NCBI GenBank assembly: GCA_025210575.1
Contig: JAOARK010000320.1
Location: forward strand, 1-15,372
Length of the DNA stretch: 15,372 bases
Direction: 5' to 3'
Source: Schleiferiaceae bacterium
GTDB lineage: Bacteria; Bacteroidota; Bacteroidia; Flavobacteriales; Schleiferiaceae
A program made the position numbers and the translations under genes. Under the pieces are notes generated by a model that made no database searches, was not told the DNA's origin, and was given only the letters and a program-made list of their open reading frames with translations. Positions 1 to 7,331 of this stretch are shown here, in pieces; positions within the stretch are counted from its first letter, which is position 1; every line of letters starts with the position of its first letter.

Positions 1-1334
1 AATTCGCCCTGTCCAATTCCCAATGAAATTGTGGTTACGGCTCTCCATCCCGTATACCCTAATACTCGATCATAATACGCTGAGTTTGGTACTAATCCTT
101 TTGTCCCTGTTGGAAGGTCGTTATTTAGATAGTTCCCCAACCCAAAACTTTTTACATGATTACTCCAAGCGTCCATGCCCTCATGTGAATTGGGGTAATT
201 TTCAACTATTCTTTTAAATGTTGAGCAGTAATAGTTGTTGCAAGATTTTGAAATGGATTTACGTAATGCCATTGGGCCACCACCACAGTGACATGCCACA
301 GTTAAGCTTCCAAAATGAAAACCATGATGACAAGACATAACTGTATTGGGTGTAATAACACCTTCTTGCAGACCTATTAATGCATTTACAATTTTAAATG
401 GAGAACCTGGTGGATACTGAGCGAGCAATCCTCGGTCGTAGAGGGGAAGATTGAGTGTGTCATCTTCGAGCTTTTTGTAATTGGTTGAACGTTTATTGCC
501 GACCAATAGATTAGGGTCGAAACCAGGAGAGGATACTAAACATAATATTTCGCCTGAAGAAGGCTCGATGGCAACGATACGTCCACGTTTGCCCTGCATC
601 AATTGCTCCCCTAATTTTTGCAGATCAATATCAATAGTGCTGGTTAAATCTGCCCCAGCAATTGCGGGCTCATCATATTTTCCATTTAAGAATGGACCTT
701 TAACCCTGTTGTGATTGTCAACCAAAACATACTTAATTCCAGCTGTTCCTCTCAGTTGTTTCTCATATGCTTTGTCAATTCCAGCTTTACCTATTAGGTC
801 TCCCTGCTGGTATTCAGGGTGGTTTCGAATGTAGGCTTCAGAAACTTCACCTATGTAACCAACCACATTTGCAGCTCCTTGATAAGGGTATTCTCTAAGG
901 GTTCTAGATTGAATTGAGAATCCTTCGAATTCATGTAAATACTCTTGAATTTTTGCGAACTCTTCTTTAGAAATTAGAGGAATGAAAATATTGGGCTTAT
1001 AGGTAGAAAAGCCCCTTTTCTTTTTCATTCGACCCCAATACGTAATGAACTGTTCTTTTGAAATGTCAAGAAGATTACAAAAACTTGAAGTGTCCAAGTT
1101 CGTAACATTCTTACTTATTACCATAAGGTCATAAGCAGGTTGGTTGGTAACCATCAATTTATGATTACGGTCTAAAATGTATCCACGTGTTGGGAAAATT
1201 TTAATCTTTTGCTGGGCTTGATTAGACCCAGACAATTTATACTCCTCGTCTAAAACCTGAACATAAAAGAGCCTTATCAAAAATGAAAAGCATACTACTA
1301 AAAAAAAGAAGTAGAGAAGAAACTGCTTTTTCAT
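1..1334 (-). CDS. mrdA: Penicillin-binding protein 2 (peptidoglycan transpeptidase), N-terminal part, cut by left edge
   Basis: PBP2 cross-links peptidoglycan in the rod (elongation) complex; it is anchored in the inner membrane and acts in the periplasm. The frame is open for about 444 codons from an ATG at 1334 to the window edge without a stop. Residues 4-25 form one membrane segment. The pedestal motif PTRGYILDRN follows at about residue 50. The transpeptidase domain shows the SxxK motif as S311-P-F-K314 (after YPPG) and the SxN motif as S364-C-N366, 53 residues later, as expected for the family. The third motif (KTG) lies beyond the window. The start codon shares ATGA with the mreD stop, suggesting translational coupling. 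Five cysteines (335, 348, 350, 365, 370) cluster between and around the two catalytic motifs. The full protein would normally be about 600 residues, and rodA would be expected next, outside the window. Confidence 0.95.
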   Translation of the reverse strand, partial: MKKQFLLYFFFLVVCFSFLIRLFYVQVLDEEYKLSGSNQAQQKIKIFPTRGYILDRNHKLMVTNQPAYDLMVISKNVTNLDTSSFCNLLDISKEQFITYWGRMKKKRGFSTYKPNIFIPLISKEEFAKIQEYLHEFEGFSIQSRTLREYPYQGAANVVGYIGEVSEAYIRNHPEYQQGDLIGKAGIDKAYEKQLRGTAGIKYVLVDNHNRVKGPFLNGKYDEPAIAGADLTSTIDIDLQKLGEQLMQGKRGRIVAIEPSSGEILCLVSSPGFDPNLLVGNKRSTNYKKLEDDTLNLPLYDRGLLAQYPPGSPFKIVNALIGLQEGVITPNTVMSCHHGFHFGSLTVACHCGGGPMALRKSISKSCNNYYCSTFKRIVENYPNSHEGMDAWSNHVKSFGLGNYLNNDLPTGTKGLVPNSAYYDRVLGYTGWRAVTTISLGIGQGE

Positions 1335-1837
1335 TCGGCTTTTCGGTTAAATAGAAGTTCAAGAATGAACATGAGTAAAAAAGAAAAAGCAGAAGAGATC
1401 AAAGTCTCATACAGCACAAGATGGTAGTTTCTAAAGGTAAACGCCTCTAGAGAGAATAACCATAAATGATGAATGAATACGGCTGGTGTAATGTAGGTCA
1501 AGAATTTAGCGATACCTAGAGTAGTTAAATTCAATCTCGAAACATCATTACTACCAACATTTGTGATTAACTGAATAAGTGCAGGTCTAATAAACGCAAG
1601 AAAAAGTGTTGCTGAAGCATGAATACCTCCACTGTTTTCAAAGATGTCTATCGTTAAACCTAAGGCAAAAGCAATTAGTAACAAGAGAGGTCTATTTGTC
1701 TTTGCTGGTAATAAGAGAATAAACAGCGGGTAGACTTTTGGATTTAGATAACCAAAGAGCTGGAAGTTATTCAAGACTAAAACTTGTAGTAATACGATGA
1801 GAATGAAACCTAATATGTATCTCAATGCTCTATTCAT
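1331..1837 (-). CDS. mreD: Rod shape-determining membrane protein MreD
   Basis: MreD is a small polytopic inner-membrane protein of the elongation complex that links MreC to the cell-wall synthases. This protein has 168 residues, typical for the family. It is almost entirely hydrophobic, with about five or six membrane segments (roughly 5-25, 33-48, 50-68, 75-93, 112-130 and 140-163). The loop containing GLTIDIFENSGGIHA (about 60-75) resembles the conserved G-x-x-x-D region of MreD. Sequence conservation in this family is low, so the assignment leans on position between mreC and mrdA. The start overlaps the mreC stop by 8 nt (ATGAATAG) and the stop overlaps the mrdA start by 4 nt. Confidence 0.9.
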   Translation of the reverse strand: MNRALRYILGFILIVLLQVLVLNNFQLFGYLNPKVYPLFILLLPAKTNRPLLLLIAFALGLTIDIFENSGGIHASATLFLAFIRPALIQLITNVGSNDVSRLNLTTLGIAKFLTYITPAVFIHHLWLFSLEAFTFRNYHLVLYETLISSAFSFLLMFILELLFNRKAE

Positions 1838-2663
1838 TGTCTATCGTAGCGCTTTCTAAATTGAGTCGTTCTTCTTTTAAAAGATCGTTGATCACATAGA
1901 CGTATTCAATATTGGTGAAATCAGGAAGTAACTCAATTTCTAGGTTGTAAAATTGAGTTTCATTGTCGAGTTCGGCACTTTTAATAGTTCCAATGGGTAT
2001 GCCACTTGGGAAGATTTGAGATCGAACATCACTTACTATGGTATCACCTTCAGAAAATTCTGCATGACGCTGAATCTTGTTAAGCTGAACATATTTGTGG
2101 TTTCTTCCATTCCATGAAATTTGACCAAAATGACCAGAATTCACAATTCTTCCTGTTACTTGACCTTGTTGATGAAGTAATGGAAACACAACGGCATAGT
2201 TAGAAGAAACATCTTTAACCTTTCCGATTACGCCATTAGCACTGATTACACCCATTCCTTTTTGAATACCATGATTCGAACCTCTATTAATAGTGAGGTG
2301 GTTATTCATGTAGGTGTAGGTGCTATTTACCACTTTGGCAGGAATGTAAGCGTATTGCTGAGTGTAAAGCGTATCAACTACAGAATCCTGAATGGCATAA
2401 AGCGAAAAGTACGATTGCTTAGATGTGGTTCTAAGCCTTGCGTTTTCTGCTGCCAGGATTTCGTTGGTTTGCTTCAGGTTTGCAAACTCTTGTGCATTAT
2501 GATATTTCTCCAACAATCCAGCGCTTACTGAACTTGTGGAGTTAAGAAATGTAGATTTCTGAAATGAATTAGCTTGAAGAATAAAGACAAAGCATATCAA
2601 TTGCAAGACCAGGAAAAGAATAACCGTGTTGTTCCTAATCAGGAAATTGATCAGTTTCTGCAT
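1830..2663 (-). CDS. mreC: Rod shape-determining protein MreC
   Basis: MreC is a bitopic inner-membrane protein whose periplasmic part activates PBP2 and scaffolds the elongation complex. The 277-residue product has one N-terminal membrane segment (about 12-31), a predicted coiled coil (about 50-80, with the stretch LKQTNEILAAENARLR) that mediates dimerisation in the family, and a C-terminal beta-rich MreC domain from about 105. That domain contains the recognisable NRGSNHGIQKGMGVIS and NGVIGKV motifs (about 127-152). It lies 5 nt after mreB and overlaps mreD by 8 nt, so the three are almost certainly co-transcribed. Length and domain order are normal and no truncation is seen. Confidence 0.96.
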   Translation of the reverse strand: MQKLINFLIRNNTVILFLVLQLICFVFILQANSFQKSTFLNSTSSVSAGLLEKYHNAQEFANLKQTNEILAAENARLRTTSKQSYFSLYAIQDSVVDTLYTQQYAYIPAKVVNSTYTYMNNHLTINRGSNHGIQKGMGVISANGVIGKVKDVSSNYAVVFPLLHQQGQVTGRIVNSGHFGQISWNGRNHKYVQLNKIQRHAEFSEGDTIVSDVRSQIFPSGIPIGTIKSAELDNETQFYNLEIELLPDFTNIEYVYVINDLLKEERLNLESATIDNE

Positions 2664-2668
2664 TGGCT

Positions 2669-3697
2669 TTACTTCATCAGCAGGTTAGTGTATTTCTCAA
2701 TGTTCTTCAAGGCAATTCCAGTACCTCTCACTACAGCTCTTAATGGATCTTCAGCTACATAAACAGGTAAGTCGGTCTTTTGAGAAATACGCTTGTCTAA
2801 ACCTCGTAGCATAGAACCTCCACCCGCAAGGTAGATTCCGCTATTGTAAATATCAGCGGCCAATTCTGGCGGGGTAATGGTCAAAGTTTCCATTACTGCA
2901 TCTTCAATTCTAATAATTGACTTTTCAAGGGCTTTAGCAACTTCCTTGTATGAAATGTTGATCTGTTTTGGCTTTCCAGTTAGAAGGTCTCTACCCTGAA
3001 CATCCATATCATCTGGTGGGTTTGGTAGATCATCTAAAGCAGCGCCTACTTCAATCTTAATTCTTTCAGCAGTGCGCTCACCAACATATAAGTTGTGATG
3101 AGTTCTCATGTAGTAAGATATGTCACTTGTAAACACATCTCCGGCAACTTTTACTGATTTATCACAAACAATGCCTCCTAAAGCAAGAACCGCAATTTCA
3201 GTGGTACCTCCACCAATATCAATGATCATGTTTCCTTTAGGCTCTAGTACATCAACTCCAATACCAATTGCAGCGGCCATTGGTTCGTAAATCAAATAAA
3301 CTTCTTTGGCGTTCGCTTTTTCAGCAGAATCTTTTACCGCTCTTTTTTCTACTTCGGTAATTCCTGATGGGATACAGATTACCATGCGTAAAGAGGGGTT
3401 AAACATTTTATTCTTTAGCGTTGGGATATTCTTGATCAACTCACGGATCATTTTTTCTGATGCCACGAAATCAGCGATCACACCATCCTTCAAGGGACGA
3501 ATGGTTTTGATTTGCTCGTGGGTCTTGCCATGCATTTGCATAGCTTGGTGACCAACGGCCAAGATCTCGTTTGTTACTCGATCCATTGCCACTATAGAAG
3601 GTGCGTCAACCACCACCTTATCCTTATGAATGATAAGGGTGTTGGCCGTCCCTAAATCTATAGCAACGTCTTCAGAAAATATGTCAAATAATCCCAT
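2669..3697 (-). CDS. mreB: Rod shape-determining actin homologue MreB
   Basis: MreB is a cytoplasmic ATP-binding actin-like protein that polymerises on the inner face of the membrane and orients lateral wall synthesis. At 342 residues it has the usual length. The actin-fold nucleotide motifs are in place: phosphate 1 at D14-L-G-T-A-N, phosphate 2 at D160-I-G-G-G-T-T-E, and the adenosine motif G292-G-G-S-M-L. The N-terminus MGLFDIFSEDVAIDLGTAN is typical of the family. The gene follows purH by 22 nt and I see no separate promoter in that gap, so transcription probably comes from upstream of purH. It indicates a rod-shaped or at least elongating cell. Confidence 0.98.
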   Translation of the reverse strand: MGLFDIFSEDVAIDLGTANTLIIHKDKVVVDAPSIVAMDRVTNEILAVGHQAMQMHGKTHEQIKTIRPLKDGVIADFVASEKMIRELIKNIPTLKNKMFNPSLRMVICIPSGITEVEKRAVKDSAEKANAKEVYLIYEPMAAAIGIGVDVLEPKGNMIIDIGGGTTEIAVLALGGIVCDKSVKVAGDVFTSDISYYMRTHHNLYVGERTAERIKIEVGAALDDLPNPPDDMDVQGRDLLTGKPKQINISYKEVAKALEKSIIRIEDAVMETLTITPPELAADIYNSGIYLAGGGSMLRGLDKRISQKTDLPVYVAEDPLRAVVRGTGIALKNIEKYTNLLMK

Positions 3698-3719
3698 CTA
3701 TTCTATTCTGCTAAGTATG

Positions 3720-5240
3720 TTAATGTTTAAAGTGTCTGGTGCCCGTGTAAACCATTGCCATGTTGTTTTCATCACAATAGTCAATACTCAACTGGTCTTT
3801 AATAGATCCTCCAGGTTGAATAACGGCATCAATATTTTCTTGGTGTGCAATTTCAACACAATCAGGAAATGGAAAGAATGCGTCAGATGCCATAGCTGCT
3901 CCTGCAAGATCGAAATTAAAGCTCTTCGCTTTATGGATAGCTTGTCTCAATGCATCAACACGAGATGTTTGTCCTGTTCCACTTGCCAATAATTGTTTGT
4001 TCTTGGCTAAAACAATGGTGTTACTTTTTGTGTTCTTACAAATTTTAGAAGCAAAGATTAAATCTTCAATTTCTTCCGCTGTAGGAGCCTTCTTAGTAAC
4101 TGTCTTTAATTCAGCTGCAGCATCAGTTTTATGATCTCTTTCCTGAACCAATACTCCATTTAACAGGGTTCTTACATTGTATTGTTGAGGTGCGAAATCC
4201 TTTAACACCAAGATGATTCTATTCTTCTTGCTTTTCAATAATTCTAATGCCTCAGCATCATATCCAGGGGCAATCACTACCTCGCAGAAGATCTTGTTCA
4301 TTTCTTCTGCTGTAGCCTTGTCAATGGTGCGGTTAGCAATAAGGATTCCTCCAAATGCGCTCACAGGGTCACCTGCTAATGCATCTTTCCAGGCATCGAC
4401 CAACACTTCGCGTGAAGCTAGCCCACACGCATTATTATGTTTTATGATAGCAACTGTTGTATCTTCAAATTCATTGATCAATTGTACAGCAGCGTCAACA
4501 TCCAATAGATTGTTATACGAAAGTGCCTTTCCATGTAATTGCTCTAGAACTTCATCTAAATTTCCGAAGTAGAATCCTTTTTGATGAGGGTTTTCTCCAT
4601 ACCTCAAAGTCTGACCACTTTTGTAACTCATTTTTAACGAGTCATCACCTTCATTGAAATACCCGTAAATGGCACTATCATAATGTGAAGATTCGTTGAA
4701 TGCATAAGTGGCAAATCGTTTTCTTTCCTCAAGGGTCGTCACTCCATTACCTGCATCAAGAATTTCAAGAACTTCTGTGTAATAATCCTTGCTTGGAACG
4801 ATCCAAACGTCCTTATGATTTTTAGCCGCAGCACGGATAAGAGATATCCCTCCGATATCAATCTTTTCAATAATCTCAGATTCAGTTCCTCCACCGGCAA
4901 CTGTTTCTTCAAAAGGATAGAGGTCAACCACCACTAAATCCAGATCTGGAATTTCGAATTGAGCCACTTCATTTTGATCACTTTCATTCTCTCTTCTAGA
5001 AAGAATTCCGCCAAAAATTTTCGGGTGCAAAGTTTTTACACGACCTCCAAGAATTGAAGGGTAAGAAGTCAAGTCTTCTACAGGTACCACAGGGATGCCA
5101 AGATCCTCAATAAATTTTTGTGTTCCGCCTGTAGAATAAAGTGTTACACCACTTTCGTGTAATTTTTTTACGATGGGTTCTAAACCATCTTTATAGAACA
5201 CAGAAATAAGTGCGTTCTTCAATTTAATTTCGGATGCCAT
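3720..5240 (-). CDS. purH: Bifunctional AICAR formyltransferase / IMP cyclohydrolase PurH
   Basis: PurH carries out the last two steps of de novo IMP synthesis in the cytoplasm: formylation of AICAR with 10-formyl-tetrahydrofolate, then ring closure to IMP. The 506-residue product has the N-terminal MGS-like cyclohydrolase domain (about 1-140), with STGGT at 36-40 and GGRVKTLHPKI at 65-75. The C-terminal AICAR transformylase domain has the active-site motif K267-H-N-N-A-C-G. The C-terminus ends in YTGTRHFKH, as in PurH enzymes. The ATG at 5240 gives a full-length start and sits 20 nt from a promoter-like site. PurH is the first gene of the run that continues into mreBCD-mrdA. Confidence 0.98.
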   Translation of the reverse strand: MASEIKLKNALISVFYKDGLEPIVKKLHESGVTLYSTGGTQKFIEDLGIPVVPVEDLTSYPSILGGRVKTLHPKIFGGILSRRENESDQNEVAQFEIPDLDLVVVDLYPFEETVAGGGTESEIIEKIDIGGISLIRAAAKNHKDVWIVPSKDYYTEVLEILDAGNGVTTLEERKRFATYAFNESSHYDSAIYGYFNEGDDSLKMSYKSGQTLRYGENPHQKGFYFGNLDEVLEQLHGKALSYNNLLDVDAAVQLINEFEDTTVAIIKHNNACGLASREVLVDAWKDALAGDPVSAFGGILIANRTIDKATAEEMNKIFCEVVIAPGYDAEALELLKSKKNRIILVLKDFAPQQYNVRTLLNGVLVQERDHKTDAAAELKTVTKKAPTAEEIEDLIFASKICKNTKSNTIVLAKNKQLLASGTGQTSRVDALRQAIHKAKSFNFDLAGAAMASDAFFPFPDCVEIAHQENIDAVIQPGGSIKDQLSIDYCDENNMAMVYTGTRHFKH

Positions 5241-5260
5241 GAATCTGGAATATAAGGAGG

Positions 5261-5290
5261 CGAAAATAGGAAATTGAAAGTGTATTTCAA
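5261..5290 (-). promoter_or_regulatory. Putative Bacteroidota-type promoter of purH-mreBCD-mrdA
   Basis: On the minus strand a TTG (5290-5288) is followed, after exactly 19 nt, by TATTTTCG (5268-5261). This is one mismatch from the TTG-N17-23-TAnnTTTG consensus described for the Bacteroidota primary sigma factor. Transcription would start only about 10-15 nt before the purH ATG, which is common in this phylum. The promoter role is inferred from the match and position. Confidence 0.6.
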
Positions 5291-5401
5291 GCTGAAAAAC
5301 AAGTTATTGAAACACCTTTTTTATTTTTTTTCTAAACAGGTAATTCAGCTGTTTCTATTGGGGTAGAATCTCTATTTTTAAACACGAAAAAAATACAGTT
5401 T

Positions 5402-6652
5402 ATGGGCTTGTTTTTGAGGTTGTTTCTAGAGAGTTTCAAGGTTGCCGCAACCTCCTTGTCTGCAAATAAATTGCGTACTACGCTGAGCTTACTTGGAATC
5501 TCCTTTGGGATCTTCTCTATTATTGGCGTTTATAGTATTGTTGATAGCCTTGAAAACAAGATAAGAGAAGATATTCAGAGCTTAGGAGACAATGTGGTCT
5601 ATGTTCAAAAATGGCCATGGAATACTACGAATAATTCGCCATGGTGGAAATACATGCAAAGGCCTGAGCCCAATTATGACGACTATCAAGCGATTTATGG
5701 AAATATTGAATCAGCAAGTGCTATATGTTTTGCCTATGGTCAAAGCAAAACTGTAAAGTATAAAAGCAATAGTGTAGAGTTTGTTACCTACATGGGGGTA
5801 ACCAATGATTACCTTAATATTTGGGATATTGACATTGAGTTTGGTCGATTTTTTACACGTCAGGAATTCGACCAAGGAAAACCGTTTGTAGTTCTCGGTT
5901 ACGACATCGCTTCCGGTTTATTCGATTCGCCTGAAAAGGCGGTTGGCAAATTTGTGAAGATCAGTGGTAAGAAGCATGCCGTAATTGGAGTGTTTACCAA
6001 AATGGGGCAAAATCTTATTGGTGATGATCCTGATACAAGAGCTATTGTTCCTGCTAAGTTTATGATGAAATCAGTAAATCCTAAATCATTAAACAGTAAT
6101 GTTTTAATGGTTAAGGTAAAAGATGGGATTGAGCTAGAGGAACTTATTGATGAACTCACAGGAAAGATGCGTTCTTTTCATCGTCTTAAGCCAAAAGCTG
6201 ATGATGATTTTGCCATCAACGATATTTCGCTCATGGCTTCTGGTCTTGATGCTGTTTTTGGGGTTGTAGGTATTGCTGGCACCTTCATTGGCGTTTTTGC
6301 TATTCTGGTGGGAGGATTTGGGATTGCCAATATTATGTTTGTTTCAGTTCGTGAAAGAACAGGCCAAATTGGAATCCAAAAATCTCTAGGTGCCAAGAAT
6401 TATTTCATCTTATTACAGTTCATTTTTGAGTCAATTGTGCTTAGCCTTATGGGGGGGCTGTTAGGTTTGGTTTTGGTGTTAATTATGGTTGAAGTTGTGG
6501 CTCGAGTAGCAGACTTTCAATTCTATTTGAGTTTCTTCAATATCTTCCTTGGAATTGCACTCTCCGTTGTAATTGGTATTCTCAGCGGAGTAATCCCCGC
6601 TTATCAAGCATCGAAGATGGATCCGGTAGAAGCTATTCGGGCAAATACTTAG
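5402..6652 (+). CDS. ABC transporter permease, MacB/FtsX type
   Basis: This is an inner-membrane permease subunit of a MacB-like ABC transporter (type VII fold), a family that works in lipoprotein trafficking, peptide or drug export, or signalling at the envelope. The 416-residue protein has one N-terminal membrane segment (about 22-48, after the SANKLRTTLSLLGISFG motif), a MacB-type periplasmic core (about 50-270), and a C-terminal FtsX domain with three membrane segments (about 280-315, 335-365 and 380-402). ERTGQIGIQKSLGAK (about 317-331) and the C-terminal DPVEAIR are family signatures. No ATP-binding subunit lies beside it, so its ATPase must be encoded elsewhere. The substrate cannot be told from sequence. 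Its end overlaps the convergent GAF gene by 20 nt. I see no convincing promoter in the 161-nt gap before it. Confidence 0.9.
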   Translation: MGLFLRLFLESFKVAATSLSANKLRTTLSLLGISFGIFSIIGVYSIVDSLENKIREDIQSLGDNVVYVQKWPWNTTNNSPWWKYMQRPEPNYDDYQAIYGNIESASAICFAYGQSKTVKYKSNSVEFVTYMGVTNDYLNIWDIDIEFGRFFTRQEFDQGKPFVVLGYDIASGLFDSPEKAVGKFVKISGKKHAVIGVFTKMGQNLIGDDPDTRAIVPAKFMMKSVNPKSLNSNVLMVKVKDGIELEELIDELTGKMRSFHRLKPKADDDFAINDISLMASGLDAVFGVVGIAGTFIGVFAILVGGFGIANIMFVSVRERTGQIGIQKSLGAKNYFILLQFIFESIVLSLMGGLLGLVLVLIMVEVVARVADFQFYLSFFNIFLGIALSVVIGILSGVIPAYQASKMDPVEAIRANT

Positions 6653-7109
6653 TGTATAGCTCAGGCTTGTGAGCAATTAAATTGCACAACGATTCTAAGA
6701 AATTTACATCTTCCTCACTATAGGGGTCTTTTTCATGAGAGTCAATATCTAGCTGACCAATAAGAATATCATTCGAAAAGAGGGGGACAACAATTTCAGC
6801 TTTTGTCTGAATGCTGCAGGCTAAGTAATTATCTTGAGCATAAACATCATCTACAACAAAGGTTTTGCCACTTACCGCTACCTGGCCGCATATCCCTTTG
6901 CCAAAAGCAATTTCTGTATGATCGGTTTTTGCACCGATGTATGGGCCTATTTCCAGAATTCTCTTCTTATCGTTCATAAAATAGAATCCAACCCAGTTGT
7001 AATGGGGTACTTCTTTATTCAAGATCATGCAGATTCCTTTCAGGTCAATTTCATTATTTAAAATTTGTTCTTGAATGCTGTTGAGAAGAGTAGAAAATGT
7101 TGTTTTCAT
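6633..7109 (-). CDS. GAF-domain protein resembling free methionine-(R)-sulfoxide reductase
   Basis: This is a single GAF domain of 158 residues that is probably cytoplasmic. It shows the fRMsr (YebR/MsrC) pattern: NWVGFYF at 38-44, FGKGICG at 69-75, a V-x-D-V-Y segment at 86-90, YLACS at 95-99, KAEIVVPL at 103-110 and GQLDIDS at 118-124. fRMsr reduces free methionine-R-sulfoxide using cysteines. C74 and C98 sit 24 residues apart, like the essential pair in characterised enzymes. The position ten residues before C74, a third Cys in the E. coli enzyme, is His64 here. A repair role against oxidative damage is therefore likely but not certain; a non-catalytic GAF sensor is the alternative. The gene overlaps the ABC permease end by 20 nt and diverges from the T9SS substrate gene. 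Confidence 0.75.
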   Translation of the reverse strand: MKTTFSTLLNSIQEQILNNEIDLKGICMILNKEVPHYNWVGFYFMNDKKRILEIGPYIGAKTDHTEIAFGKGICGQVAVSGKTFVVDDVYAQDNYLACSIQTKAEIVVPLFSNDILIGQLDIDSHEKDPYSEEDVNFLESLCNLIAHKPELYTKYLPE

Positions 7110-7331
7110 GTGAATTTTGAGAGTGTTCAGAGAATTGATAAAATTCCTAATTATTTGGATTGATTATAAATAATAATCAGAGATACCCTTGACAATGTGT
7201 TATGTGTAGCTTTCGATTACTCAAAAAGCGGTGCGCTAAAATAAACGTTAACACAATAAACTAATGCCGAAGAATCTTGCTATTAAAATTGCATATATTG
7301 CCGCCACTAAAACAAATCTTTAAAATATATT
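7110..7331. other. Divergent AT-rich intergenic region between the GAF gene and the T9SS unit
   Basis: These 222 bases contain no credible ORF. They must hold the promoters of both the leftward GAF gene and the rightward T9SS pair. On the plus strand two imperfect promoter-like sites are visible: TTG (7189-7191), 15 nt, TAGCTTTC (7207-7214); and a TATATTG at 7294-7300 shortly before the ATG at 7332. Neither fits the expected spacing and box together. I see no hairpin terminator or clear operator. Confidence 0.4.

Noticed and set aside
1..1330. Plus-strand short open frames (such as 23-217 and 481-714) in the region without a listed long gene
   Set aside because: The minus strand here encodes a continuous PBP2 with catalytic motifs, so the plus-strand frames are chance shadows.
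5254..5260. AAGGAGG on the plus strand resembling a Shine-Dalgarno site
   Set aside because: No plus-strand start codon follows at a usable distance; it lies inside the leader of the minus-strand purH gene, and this phylum rarely uses such sites.
7277..7300. TTG and TATATTG before the T9SS substrate gene as a promoter
   Set aside because: The spacing is only 14 nt and the -7 element lacks one T, so the match is too weak to call.
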